A stretch of 64,000 bases of DNA from Corticibacter populi. GTDB lineage: Bacteria; Pseudomonadota; Gammaproteobacteria; Burkholderiales; Burkholderiaceae_C. A program made the translations under genes and the position numbers. Under the pieces are notes generated by a model. It saw nothing but the letters and a program-made list of their open reading frames with translations, was not told where the DNA came from and did no database searches. Location of the stretch: NCBI RefSeq assembly GCF_004217315.1, contig NZ_SGWR01000004.1:18622-82621 (forward strand), given 5' to 3'. Below, one piece after another: positions 55,578-64,000 of this stretch (the stretch's first letter is position 1; the number at the start of each line of letters is the position of its first letter).

Positions 55578-58500
55578 ATGAGCATCACTGAACAGCAACT
55601 CGAAGCCGCTGCCATCGGCTGGTTTGGCGAACTGGGCTGGCAATACGCCAATGGCCCGGACATTGCGCCGGATGGCGACAACCCTGCCCGCACCGATTAC
55701 CGCCAGACGGTGCTGCGCGACCACCTGTTGGCCGCCCTTTCGCGCATTAACCCGCACATCCCCGCCGCCGCGCTGGAACAAGCCATCCACGAACTGCTGA
55801 CGGTGAGCGAGCCCCAGTTGATCGCCCGCAACCGCCGCGTGCATCGACTGCTGCTGTCCGGCATCGCCGTCGAGTTTTCCGTGGGCGACGAGAAGCGCAC
55901 CGATCTGGTCAACCTGATCGACTTCGCCAATCCGTACAACAATGATTTCCTGCTGGTCAGCCAGTTCACCGTAACCGGCACCAAACAGCCACGCCGCCCG
56001 GACCTGGTGGCCTTCGTCAACGGCCTGCCGCTGGCAGTGATCGAGCTGAAGAACCCGGCGAACGAACAGACCGACATCTGGGATGCCTTCAACCAGATAC
56101 AGACCTACAAGGATGAGATAGGCGACCTGTTCAACACCAACGTGGCGGTGGTGGTCAGCGACGGCTTCACGGCGCGCCTGGGTTCGCTGACGGCCAACCA
56201 GGAGCGCATGCAGCCCTGGCGGGCGATTGCCAATGAGGACGACCGGCCGCTGCTGGAGTTCGAACTGGAAACCCTGGTGCGCGGCTTCTTCGAGCCGGCA
56301 CTGTTTCTCGACTACGTGCGCCATTTCGTGCTGTTCGAGCAGGATGCCGACCAGATCATCAAGAAGATTGCCGGCTACCACCAGTTCCACGCGGTGCGCG
56401 AGGCGGTGAACGCCACGGTGATCGCCGCCAGCAACCCCAACAAGGGTTTGCTGGAAGTGCAGGAGCCGCGTGCCACCTATGGCAAGGAAGTGCAGCCCGG
56501 CAGCCGCAAGGCCGGCGTGGTGTGGCATACGCAAGGCTCGGGCAAGAGCATCACCATGGCCTGCTACGCGGGCAAGCTGTTGCAGCAGCCGAAGATGAAG
56601 AACCCCACGTTGGTGGTGGTGACCGACCGCAACGATCTGGATGGGCAGTTGTATGGCACCTTCTGCGCGGCCGAAGACCTGCTCCGGCAGACGCCGGTGC
56701 AGGCGGGCAGCCGCGAGGAACTGCGCGAGATGCTGGCCTCGCGCGAGGCGGGCGGCATCATCTTCACCACGGTGCAGAAGTTCGCGCTGCTGGACGATGA
56801 GGAGCAGCACCCGCTGCTGTCGGGCCGCAGCAATATCGTGGTGATTTCCGACGAGGCGCACCGCAGCCAGTACGGCATGAAAGGGCGGCTGGACACCAAG
56901 ACCGGCAAGTATGTGTTCGGCTACGCCAAGCACATGCGCGATGCGCTGGCCAACGCCACCTTCATTGGCTTCACCGGCACGCCCATCGCGCTGGAAGACA
57001 AGGACACGCGGGCGGTGTTCGGCGACTACGTCAGCATTTACGACATCCAGGATGCGGTGGATGATGGCGCCACGGTGCCGATCTACTACGAAAGCCGTTT
57101 GGCCAAGCTGGACGTGAACCAGGCCGAGATCGACGCGCTCAATGCCCAGGTGGAGGAGGTCATCGAGGACGAGGAAGACCTTACCGCTCGTGAGAAGACC
57201 AAGAGTGATTGGGCTGCACTGACCAAGCTGGTGGGCGCGCAGCCGCGTCTGGAACAGGTTGCTGCCGACTTGGTGCAGCATTTCGAGACACGCACCGCCA
57301 CGCTGGAAGGCAAGGCAATGATCGTCTGCATGAGCCGCGACATCTGCGCCGAGCTGTATAACGCTATCGTTGCCTTGCGTCCGGATTGGCACGACGCCGA
57401 CCCGGAAAAAGGTGCGATCAAGGTGGTGATGACCGGCTCAGCGGCGGACAAGCCCTTGCTGCAGCCGCACCTGTACAGCCAGCAGGTGAAGAAACGTCTT
57501 GAAAAGCGCTTCAAGGACCCCGCAGACCCGTTGAAACTGGTGATCGTGCGCGATATGTGGCTCACTGGCTTCGACGCGCCCTGCTGCCACACCATGTACG
57601 TGGACAAGCCCATGAAGGGCCACAACCTGATGCAGGCCATTGCCCGCGTCAACCGGGTGTTCCGCAACAAGCCCGGTGGATTGGTGGTGGATTACATCGG
57701 CATCGCCAACGAGCTGAAAGCGGCGCTCAAGACCTACACCGAATCCAAGGGCAAGGGCGACCCGGCGCACAACGCGGCCGAGGCCCTAGCCGTGCTGCTG
57801 GAGAAGTTGGGCATCGTGCGCGGGCTGATGCACGGCTTCGACTACAGTGGGTTCGAAACCGATGCAATGAAGCTGCTGGTGCCGGTGGCCAACCACATCC
57901 TGGGGCTGAAAGACGGCAAGCAGCGCTTCCTCGATGCCATGCTGGCCGTGAGCAAGGCGTTTTCCCTGTGCAGCACGCTGGATGAAGCTGCGGCGCTGCG
58001 CACGGAGATTGCCTTCTTCGCCGCCGTCAAGGCCGCCATCGTCAAGTTCACCACCGTGGATCGCAAGCGTTCCGACGCGGACAAGAACAGCGCGCTCAAG
58101 CAGATCCTGGACAATGCCATCGTGGCCGACGGGGTGGCGGACATCTTCGCCCTGGCGGGGCTGGACAAGCCCAACATCGGCCTGCTGTCGGAAGAATTTC
58201 TGGAAGACGTGCGCAACATGCCCAGCCGTAACCTGGCGGTGGAACTGCTGGAGAAGCTGCTGCGCGACGAGATCAAGGCCAAATCGCGCAACAACGTGGT
58301 GCAGGAGAAGAAGTACGGCGACCGCCTGCTGGAAACCTTGCGCAAGTACCACAACCGGGCGGTGGAGACGGCGCAGGTCATCGAGGAACTGATCCAGATG
58401 GCCAAGGACTTTCAGGCGGCACTGGAACGCGAAGCGGCGCTGGGGCTGAATCCGGACGAAATCGCCTTCTACGACGCCTTGGCCAACAACGAAAGCGCTG

Positions 58501-58730
58501 TGCGGGAGTTGGGCGACGACACCTTGAAGAAGATAGCCGTCGAGATCACCGAGAAACTGCGTAACAGCACCACGGTGGATTGGCAGGTACGCGAGAGCGT
58601 ACGCGCCAAACTGCGGATTCTGGTGCGACGCACGCTGAAGAAGTGGAAGTACCCACCGGTGGGTGAGGATGCCGCGATCGAACTGGTGCTGAAGCAGGCG
58701 GAGTCACTGTCGAACGCTTGGTCGAAGTGA
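55578..58730 (+). CDS. hsdR: Type I restriction endonuclease subunit HsdR
   Basis: Motor-nuclease subunit of 1050 residues. The N-terminal nuclease has [21 protein letters not shown] (about 139-158, the PD...E-x-K core). SF2 helicase motifs are [11 protein letters not shown] (about 318), [24 protein letters not shown] and, in the second lobe, [23 protein letters not shown] and ARVNRVF. The C-terminal helical part binds HsdM. The start at 55578 has GAAGGGAAA upstream and lies 63 bases after the HrgA-like gene. Last gene of the hsd operon. Confidence 0.96.
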   Translation: MSITEQQLEAAAIGWFGELGWQYANGPDIAPDGDNPARTDYRQTVLRDHLLAALSRINPHIPAAALEQAIHELLTVSEPQLIARNRRVHRLLLSGIAVEFSVGDEKRTDLVNLIDFANPYNNDFLLVSQFTVTGTKQPRRPDLVAFVNGLPLAVIELKNPANEQTDIWDAFNQIQTYKDEIGDLFNTNVAVVVSDGFTARLGSLTANQERMQPWRAIANEDDRPLLEFELETLVRGFFEPALFLDYVRHFVLFEQDADQIIKKIAGYHQFHAVREAVNATVIAASNPNKGLLEVQEPRATYGKEVQPGSRKAGVVWHTQGSGKSITMACYAGKLLQQPKMKNPTLVVVTDRNDLDGQLYGTFCAAEDLLRQTPVQAGSREELREMLASREAGGIIFTTVQKFALLDDEEQHPLLSGRSNIVVISDEAHRSQYGMKGRLDTKTGKYVFGYAKHMRDALANATFIGFTGTPIALEDKDTRAVFGDYVSIYDIQDAVDDGATVPIYYESRLAKLDVNQAEIDALNAQVEEVIEDEEDLTAREKTKSDWAALTKLVGAQPRLEQVAADLVQHFETRTATLEGKAMIVCMSRDICAELYNAIVALRPDWHDADPEKGAIKVVMTGSAADKPLLQPHLYSQQVKKRLEKRFKDPADPLKLVIVRDMWLTGFDAPCCHTMYVDKPMKGHNLMQAIARVNRVFRNKPGGLVVDYIGIANELKAALKTYTESKGKGDPAHNAAEALAVLLEKLGIVRGLMHGFDYSGFETDAMKLLVPVANHILGLKDGKQRFLDAMLAVSKAFSLCSTLDEAAALRTEIAFFAAVKAAIVKFTTVDRKRSDADKNSALKQILDNAIVADGVADIFALAGLDKPNIGLLSEEFLEDVRNMPSRNLAVELLEKLLRDEIKAKSRNNVVQEKKYGDRLLETLRKYHNRAVETAQVIEELIQMAKDFQAALEREAALGLNPDEIAFYDALANNESAVRELGDDTLKKIAVEITEKLRNSTTVDWQVRESVRAKLRILVRRTLKKWKYPPVGEDAAIELVLKQAESLSNAWSK

Positions 58731-58761
58731 TTGGGGAATAGAGGCAGCGACTACCCAACAG

Positions 58762-58792
58762 AAAAGCCCTTGCAGCGATGAACTGCAAGGGC
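58762..58792 (-). terminator. Rho-independent terminator of tRNA-Cys
   Basis: GCCCTTGCAG and CTGCAAGGGC form a perfect 10-bp stem with a 7-base loop. On the minus strand the stem is followed by TTTTC. It lies 11 bases beyond the tRNA-Cys 3' end; on the plus strand it also follows hsdR by 35 bases and may serve both. Confidence 0.85.
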
Positions 58793-58802
58793 CTGATGTA
58801 TA

Positions 58803-58876
58803 TGGAGGCGCGGCCCGGAGTCGAACCGGGCTAAACGGATTTGCAATCCGGTGCATAACCGCTTTGCTACCGCGCC
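58803..58876 (-). tRNA. tRNA-Cys (GCA)
   Basis: A 74-base cloverleaf including an encoded CCA. The acceptor stem is GGCGCGG/CCGCGCC with discriminator U, the anticodon loop is ATTGCAAAT (anticodon GCA) and the T arm is CCCGG-TTCGACT-CCGGG. The U73 discriminator is the identity base of cysteine tRNAs. Its 3' end faces the restriction locus. Confidence 0.95.
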
Positions 58877-58954
58877 AGAATCTGCCAGCTGGCAGAACCC
58901 GCTATTCTACACAAAACTTGTGCCTTTGCAGGCGTAGGGCTGACCCATGCGGCG

Positions 58955-60223
58955 TCAGGCTTTCTTCACTTCCTCGCGGTAGACCAAGAGGGGTGGCTTG
59001 CCCTCGGCGATGGTGGCTTCCTCGACGACAACCTTCTGTACATTGGTCATCGAAGGCAGTTCGAACATGGTCGACAGCAACGCCTGCTCCAGGATGGAGC
59101 GCAGGCCGCGTGCGCCGGTCTTGCGGGCGATGGCCTTGCGGGCGATGGCCTTGAGTGCATCGGGGCGGATTTCCAACTCGACGTTCTCCATGCCGAACAG
59201 CTTGGCGTACTGCTTGGCCAGCGCGTTGCGCGGCTCGGTGAGGATGCGCACCAGCGCGGCTTCGTCCAGTTCGGTCAGCGCCGTGACGACGGGCAGGCGG
59301 CCGATCAGCTCGGGGATGATGCCGTATTTGATCAGGTCTTCCGGCTCGATCTCGCTGAAGAGTTCCGAGACGCTGCGCTGCTGCTTGGACTTGACGGCTG
59401 CGCCGAAGCCGATGCCGGAGGCCTCGGTGCGGTTTTCGATGACTTTTTCCAGCCCGGCGAAGGCGCCGCCGCAGATGAACAGGATGTTGGTGGTGTCGAC
59501 CTGCAGGAAGTCCTGGTTGGGGTGCTTGCGGCCGCCTTGCGGTGGGATGCTGGCCATGGTGCCCTCGATGAGCTTGAGCAGGGCCTGCTGCACGCCTTCG
59601 CCGGAGACGTCGCGGGTGATGGATGGGTTGTCGGCCTTGCGCGAGATCTTGTCGATTTCGTCGATGTAGACGATGCCGCGCTGCGCTTCCTCGACCTTGT
59701 AGTCGCAGCTTTGCAGCAGTTTCTGCACGATGTTCTCGACGTCCTCGCCCACGTAGCCGGCTTCGGTCAATGTGGTGGCATCGGCCATCACGAACGGCAC
59801 GTTGAGCATGCGGGCCATGGTCTGGGCCAGCAGTGTCTTGCCCGAGCCGGTGGGTCCGATCAGCAGGATGTTGCTCTTGGAGAGCTCGACATCGTCCTTG
59901 CTGCCGCCGTGGTCCTTGTGCCAGAGGCGCTTGTAGTGGTTGTAGACGGCCACGGCGAGTGCCTGCTTGGCCTTGTCCTGGCCGATGACGTAGTTGTCCA
60001 GGTTGGCCTTGAGCTCGGCCGGGGTGGGCAGCTCGGGGCGGGTGTCCTTGGCGGCGATTTCTTCCTTGAGCTCATCGCGCACGATTTCGTTGCACAGGTC
60101 GATGCATTCGTCGCAGATGAACACCGACGGGCCGGCAATCAGTTTCTTGACTTCATGCTGACTCTTGCCGCAGAAGGAGCAGTACAGCGTTTTTTCGCCA
60201 GAAGTGCCTTTTTTTTCGGCCAT
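58955..60223 (-). CDS. clpX: ATP-dependent Clp protease ATPase subunit ClpX
   Basis: Unfoldase of the ClpXP protease (422 residues). The N-terminal zinc-binding domain is [11 protein letters not shown]...CDECIDLC (residues 15-43). Walker A is GPTGSGKT (about 124-131), Walker B is [11 protein letters not shown], the pore loop is GYVGEDVE and the ClpP-binding IGF loop is SGIGFGAAV. Sensor 2 is [10 protein letters not shown], and the duplicated [11 protein letters not shown] just before it is a small local repeat. Separated from clpP by a terminator-like hairpin, so it probably has its own promoter. Confidence 0.97.
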   Translation of the reverse strand: MAEKKGTSGEKTLYCSFCGKSQHEVKKLIAGPSVFICDECIDLCNEIVRDELKEEIAAKDTRPELPTPAELKANLDNYVIGQDKAKQALAVAVYNHYKRLWHKDHGGSKDDVELSKSNILLIGPTGSGKTLLAQTMARMLNVPFVMADATTLTEAGYVGEDVENIVQKLLQSCDYKVEEAQRGIVYIDEIDKISRKADNPSITRDVSGEGVQQALLKLIEGTMASIPPQGGRKHPNQDFLQVDTTNILFICGGAFAGLEKVIENRTEASGIGFGAAVKSKQQRSVSELFSEIEPEDLIKYGIIPELIGRLPVVTALTELDEAALVRILTEPRNALAKQYAKLFGMENVELEIRPDALKAIARKAIARKTGARGLRSILEQALLSTMFELPSMTNVQKVVVEEATIAEGKPPLLVYREEVKKA

Positions 60224-60326
60224 GCGGGCAATACCTTTTATCAGGGTGTGTCATGCACGGGAGCCGCGGGCCGCAGTCCATGGCGTCAGTGGCGTGACGG
60301 ATTCAATCGGAGATGGGGCGTTATAA

Positions 60327-60369
60327 CGCAAAAGAACACGGCATGCATGATCAAAACCGCATGCCGTGT
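60327..60369 (-). terminator. Hairpin between clpP and clpX
   Basis: ACACGGCATGC (60336-60346) pairs with GCATGCCGTGT (60359-60369) around a 12-base loop. On the minus strand TCTTTT follows the stem. It stands 84 bases after the clpP stop. A 12-base palindrome GCGTTATAACGC (60318-60329) follows it immediately and could belong to the clpX promoter. Confidence 0.75.
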
Positions 60370-60452
60370 GCCTGTATGGGCTGGGGTGCCACTGCCAGGT
60401 GCTGTGCGCAGTGGCTGTCGGCGCGCTCTCCAGCAGGCTTGTTCAGCCGGTC

Positions 60453-61061
60453 TCAGCTGCGCTTTTCGACCACGGCGTCGATCAGGCCGTAGTCCAGCGC
60501 TTCGGGCGCGGTCATGAAGTAGTCGCGCTCGGTGTCGTGCTGGACCTTCTCGTAGCTCTGGCCGGTGCGGTCGGCCAGGATGCGGTTCATCTGTTCCTTG
60601 GTGCGCAGGATGTCGCGGGCATGGATCTCGATGTCGGTGGCCTGGCCGCGGGCGCCGCCGAGCACCTGGTGGATCATGATCTTGGAGTTCGGCAGCGAGT
60701 AGCGTTTGCCCTTGGCGCCGGCAGCCAGCAGGAAGGCGCCCATGCTGGCGGCAAAGCCCAGGCACATGGTCGAGACTTCCGGCTTGATGAACTGCATGGT
60801 GTCATAGATGGACATGCCGGCGGTGACGCTGCCGCCCGGGGAGTTGATGTAGAACGAGATGTCCTTGTCTGGATTCTCGCTCTCGAGGAACAGCAGTTGA
60901 GCGACCACGAGGTTGGCGGTCTGGTCATTGACCTCGCCGACGAGGAACACCACGCGCTCCTTCAGCAGGCGCGAATAGATGTCGAACGCGCGCTCGCCAC
61001 GACCGGATTGCTCGATGACGGTGGGGATCAGCCCCAGGTTCTGGGTGTCCAGAATGCTCAT
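60453..61061 (-). CDS. clpP: ATP-dependent Clp protease proteolytic subunit ClpP
   Basis: Serine protease of the ClpXP/ClpAP complexes (202 residues, usual length). Catalytic triad: Ser in [16 protein letters not shown], His in [12 protein letters not shown], Asp in [18 protein letters not shown]. The [13 protein letters not shown] segment forms the oxyanion region. It lies between tig and clpX in the order typical for proteobacteria. Confidence 0.97.
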   Translation of the reverse strand: MSILDTQNLGLIPTVIEQSGRGERAFDIYSRLLKERVVFLVGEVNDQTANLVVAQLLFLESENPDKDISFYINSPGGSVTAGMSIYDTMQFIKPEVSTMCLGFAASMGAFLLAAGAKGKRYSLPNSKIMIHQVLGGARGQATDIEIHARDILRTKEQMNRILADRTGQSYEKVQHDTERDYFMTAPEALDYGLIDAVVEKRS

Positions 61062-61288
61062 AGTGAAACTCCTATTGGATGGGGCCCGCAGGCTCGCTGG
61101 CTACGCTGACATGTGGTGCGGCTGGCTCCTTGGCAAAAACCAGCTAGGCAGCAGGCCATGGCATGCTGCATTATGGCGCAGCCGCCATGGTTTGGGGTGT
61201 GTGCACCGGCAGCTCGCCGCCGCCGGTGCGCGACGCCAGCGAACTGCCGCGAGACCGGCATGCGGGCTTGACGCATGGACATGCAAAT

Positions 61289-61318
61289 ATGGGCTTGTGC
61301 CCTGAAACACAAGCCCAT
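61289..61318 (-). terminator. Hairpin after tig
   Basis: ATGGGCTTGTG and CACAAGCCCAT form a perfect 11-bp stem with an 8-base loop, 48 bases after the tig stop. On the minus strand the stem is followed by ATTTGC, a weak T tract. The remaining part of the 305-base tig-clpP gap (61062-61366) shows nothing else I can name. Confidence 0.65.
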
Positions 61319-61366
61319 CCGGGAGTTTTTAGTGAGGGTCGCTTTGTCCCCTCAACCGGTCGCCGT

Positions 61367-62686
61367 TCAGGCGTCGGCAGCGGCACCCATCAGCTCGTCG
61401 AAGCCAATGGTCTTCTCGACGGTCTTGGCCTGGCCGAGCACGAACTCGGTGACATTGTTCTCGATCACCACGGCCTCGACGTCACCCAGGCGCTTGGCAT
61501 CGCTGTAGTACCACTTGATGACGTCCTGCGGTTGCTCGTAGCTGGCGGCCAGTTCTTCCACGTGGGCGCGCACCTGCTCGGGCGTGGCCTGCAGGTTGTT
61601 GGCGCGCACCAGCTCGGCCACCACCAGGCCCAGGCGCACGCGGCGCTCGGCCTGCGGGCGGAACACTTCCTCTGGAATCGGGGCCTTGTCGGCATCCTTG
61701 ATGCCACGTTGGCGCAGCTCTTCGCGGGCGCCTTGCTCCAGGCGGGCGATCTCGCTTTGCACGCTGGCATTGGGCAGGTCCAGTTCGGCCTTGGTCAAGA
61801 GCCCGTTGAGCACGGCCTGCTTGTTGCGGGCCTGTACGCGGAACTTGACTTCGCGCTCCAGGTTCTTGCGGATGTCATCGCGCAGGCCGGCCACGGTGGC
61901 AGCCTCGACGCCCAGCGACTTGGCGAACTCGTCGTTCACCTCGGGCAGGTGGGCGGCCTCCACTTTCTTGACGGTGACCAGGAAGTCGGCCGTCTTGCCG
62001 GCCACGTCCTTGCCATGGTAATCGGCCGGGAAAGCCAGCGGGAAAGTCTTGCTCTCGCCAACCTTCATGCCACGCACGGCATCCTCGAATTCCTTGAGCA
62101 TCTGGCCTTCGCCCACCAGAAAGGCGAAGTCCTCGGCCTTGCCTCCCTCGAACGGGTCGCCGTCGATCTTGCCCTCGAAGTCCACCGTCACGCGGTCGCC
62201 GTCCTGCACCGCCTCCTCCTTGCCGCGCAGGGCGAAGGTGCGGCGTTGCTTGCGCAGGATGTCCACCGTGCGATCGATGGCGGCATCGTCCACGTCCACA
62301 TTGACGCGTTCGATCTCCAGATCCTTGAGGTCACCGATCTTCACTTCGGGGAACACTTCGAAGACCGCCTCGAAATCGGCAAAGCCTTCGGCGGCGCCAT
62401 CCTTCTCGCTGATGCGGGGCTGGCCGGCAACGCGCAGCTCGGCCTCGGTGGCGGCCTTGTTGAAGGCTTCGCCCACCTTGTCATTGAGCACTTCGTACTG
62501 CACGGCGTTACCGTAGCGCTGCGCCACCACCGACAGCGGCACTTTGCCCGGGCGGAAGCCATCGATCTTGACCGACTTGGCCAAGCGCTTGAGGCGCGCC
62601 TGGACTTCACCCTGAATGTCGCCAATGGGCACATTCAGCGTGATCTTGCGTTCGAGCTTTTCCAGCACTTCAACATTCACTGCCAT
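61367..62686 (-). CDS. tig: Trigger factor (ribosome-associated chaperone)
   Basis: A 439-residue chaperone and peptidyl-prolyl isomerase. The N-terminal ribosome-binding domain contains the signature FRPGKVPLSVVAQRYG (about residues 44-59). The FKBP-type domain follows (GDRVTVDFEGKIDGDPFEGGKAEDF). The C-terminal helical domain carries the arms that cradle nascent chains. The ATG at 62686 is chosen because MAVNVEVLEKLERKITLNVP is the family start; the upstream open frame has no family character. Lies 97 bases after tRNA-Leu on the same strand. Confidence 0.96.
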   Translation of the reverse strand: MAVNVEVLEKLERKITLNVPIGDIQGEVQARLKRLAKSVKIDGFRPGKVPLSVVAQRYGNAVQYEVLNDKVGEAFNKAATEAELRVAGQPRISEKDGAAEGFADFEAVFEVFPEVKIGDLKDLEIERVNVDVDDAAIDRTVDILRKQRRTFALRGKEEAVQDGDRVTVDFEGKIDGDPFEGGKAEDFAFLVGEGQMLKEFEDAVRGMKVGESKTFPLAFPADYHGKDVAGKTADFLVTVKKVEAAHLPEVNDEFAKSLGVEAATVAGLRDDIRKNLEREVKFRVQARNKQAVLNGLLTKAELDLPNASVQSEIARLEQGAREELRQRGIKDADKAPIPEEVFRPQAERRVRLGLVVAELVRANNLQATPEQVRAHVEELAASYEQPQDVIKWYYSDAKRLGDVEAVVIENNVTEFVLGQAKTVEKTIGFDELMGAAADA

Positions 62687-62782
62687 GGGATCAATCCTAT
62701 CGAGGTCACAGGAGCTGGCAGCGGGCAATGCAGGGACGCACGGCTGCGATGGCCTGTGGAGTTCATCAAATCAAATATCGAA

Positions 62783-62869
62783 TGGTGCGCGGGGGGGGAC
62801 TCGAACCCCCACACCATCGCTGGCGTCAGGACCTAAACCTGGTGCGTCTACCAATTTCGCCACCCGCGC
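62783..62869 (-). tRNA. tRNA-Leu (TAG)
   Basis: An 87-base class II tRNA with encoded CCA. The acceptor stem is GCGCGGG/CCCGCGC, the anticodon loop TTTAGGT gives anticodon TAG (reads CUA), there is a long variable arm (CGCCAGCGATGGTGT) and the T arm is GGGGG-TTCGAGT-CCCCC. Discriminator A73 fits leucine. Confidence 0.95.
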
Positions 62870-63676
62870 GGAATTCAGATTCACGTGACCGGCCACCCGT
62901 GGATCCGGCCCGCGCACGGCAGACCAGGCACTTTCAGGCCGGTAAACCGAGTGATTCTACAGATGTTTCGTCTGGCAGCGCGAAATTTATCTCCCGGCAC
63001 TTCGGTGGACCTTTTGCCTGACCATGTGTGCCGCGGTCGTTGTCTCGGGGCCAGCAAGCTTCGCTTGTTCAAGCATTGTTGGTGGCTAACTAACGGCTGC
63101 CGGTTGAGCCATCTATCGCATTAGACCGTGGCCGTTGGGGTGAGGACTGGTTTTCCGGTCGCGGACGTGAGTCATATCCACCTTCCAGCTGTTTCTGACT
63201 GATCACGAACGGAGCCGCTTGGCCGAGTGTGACTGCCGCGGAAGAGTGGCGAGCGGACTGGCTTCCTGCGGTATGGCGTTGCAGGCATCAAGCCTCTCCA
63301 CGATTTGGCTGGGTTGGCGATGGACATCGTGTCGTTGCAGCGCAACGGTCATTGCGCGCAGCGTGCCAATAGTTGTTAAAAAAAGTCAAATCAATAAGTA
63401 AAAAAATGAAACCATTCGGTTACTGTGATGTAATCCTGACGCTCGTCTATTTGTATCTTTGGTTTCAATTATCACAACTTTGACGATCTCTTGCGCAAGA
63501 ATCCTGTGCGCCGCTAAGCCCTGCGGCTTGGCGGCCTTGATGGCTATTGATACGAGGCATTGGCCCGCGTGCCGCTGAAGGCGGACGTCTGGGTCATCAG
63601 CTCTCGATGGGTGGGCAAGAGAATCTCGAGCACTGAAACACCTGGATCTCAAGTATCAAACGTATCTGGATTTTGT
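62870..63676. other. Long non-coding stretch before the DUF11 gene
   Basis: 807 bases between tRNA-Leu and the last gene. Short open frames occur but none has a credible start, family motif or codon use. The part from about 63375 to 63480 is markedly A+T-rich and is the likely promoter zone of the following gene; no specific box is convincing. Confidence 0.5.
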
Positions 63677-64000
63677 ATGACATGTAACGACACTGGTGCA
63701 GCGTCTCGGCGCGTCATATCGGGGCTTTCCCGGTATGTGGTCATGAGCTTCATGGCCTTGCTCTTGGTTGTCCTTGGACACGAAGTCTGGGCTCAGAGCT
63801 CGCCAGACACGATCACCAACATCGCCACGGTAACTCCTCCGTCGGGAGTGGTTGATCCCGATCCTGATAACAATTCCGATGATGCCGAGGTTTTCGTCCA
63901 AAGGCCTGCGCTGAGCATCGTCAAGAGCTCGACGGCGGTGGGCGCGACGGTGGGCTCGACGATCGAGTACAGCTTCCTGGTGACGAACACGGGCAACGTG
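63677..64000 (+). CDS. Secreted DUF11-repeat surface protein (5' part, runs off the window)
   Basis: The frame is open for 108 codons to the window end. A 40-residue signal peptide (hydrophobic SFMALLLVVLGHEVWA, likely cut before QSSPD) is followed by NIATVTPPSGVVDPDPDNNS and LSIVKSSTAVGATVGSTIEY. This is the start of a DUF11-type (Cna-like, Ig-fold) domain, usually repeated in large envelope or adhesin proteins. ATG at 63677; no clear Shine-Dalgarno. Size and anchor type cannot be judged. Confidence 0.8.
   Translation, partial: MTCNDTGAASRRVISGLSRYVVMSFMALLLVVLGHEVWAQSSPDTITNIATVTPPSGVVDPDPDNNSDDAEVFVQRPALSIVKSSTAVGATVGSTIEYSFLVTNTGNV

Noticed and set aside
51321..58730. Type I operon as part of the mnmE island
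   Set aside because: It lies outside the exact att repeat and no third att copy is visible before the core genes; it may be an older, separate acquisition.
58803..58876. tRNA-Cys as a second island attachment site
   Set aside because: No copy of its 3' end was found elsewhere in the window and no integrase lies beside it.
63386..63652. 88-codon open frame before the DUF11 gene
   Set aside because: Lies in an A+T-rich promoter-like zone with no recognisable motif or ribosome-binding site.

Overview
The window is GC-rich (SIR2 gene and some recognition domains excepted) and reads as a chromosome segment of a beta-proteobacterium, most likely order Burkholderiales (Comamonadaceae-like). The clues are the tRNA-Leu / tig / clpP / clpX block, DUF1840 and DUF3299 proteins, a UbiM-type ubiquinone hydroxylase and a MacAB-plus-outer-membrane-factor set. 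The genus cannot be fixed from sequence alone.

Layout. 1-2848: end of a type II L-asparaginase, trpS and a flavin reductase-like gene. 2869-6666: a four-gene membrane operon (DUF2157, DUF4401, GDYXXLXY, unknown). 6781-7973: a YfiR/YfiB pair without YfiN. 8130-12258: a PHO box, two tandem alkaline phosphatases and an unknown secreted protein. 12442-16464: a glutathione S-transferase and a ZrgA-like (DUF2796) zinc-transport operon with ABC ATPase, FtsX-type permease and DUF3299 protein. 16675-21393: MacA-MacB-OMF efflux. 21842-33162: housekeeping genes (usp, DUF808, DUF1840, GT2-GtrA fusion, radA, ubiM, aqpZ, htpG with a sigma-32 promoter, ridA, mnmE).

33143-51106 is an 18-kb genomic island inserted at the 3' end of mnmE. 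A P4-type integrase follows mnmE, and the last 20 bases of mnmE recur exactly at 51087-51106 (attL/attR). The cargo is one co-directional operon: winged-helix regulator, Mrr-like nuclease, SNF2-type helicase, large SIR2 protein, type III Mod methylase, RhuM protein, type III Res. A second tyrosine recombinase and an STY4528-like replication protein lie at the far end. Several genes overlap by 4 bases, so the operon looks like one compound anti-phage system. The AT-rich SIR2 gene looks like a cassette dropped into it.

Immediately outside attR (51321-58730) is a type I restriction operon, hsdM-hsdS-hrgA-like nuclease-hsdR, preceded by the decayed 3' end of a second Mrr-like gene. 58803-62869 returns to the core genome: tRNA-Cys, clpX, clpP, tig and tRNA-Leu, all on the minus strand. 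After about 800 non-coding bases the window ends inside a secreted DUF11-type surface protein gene. The best candidate for an undescribed system is the SNF2-SIR2-Mod-RhuM-Res operon.
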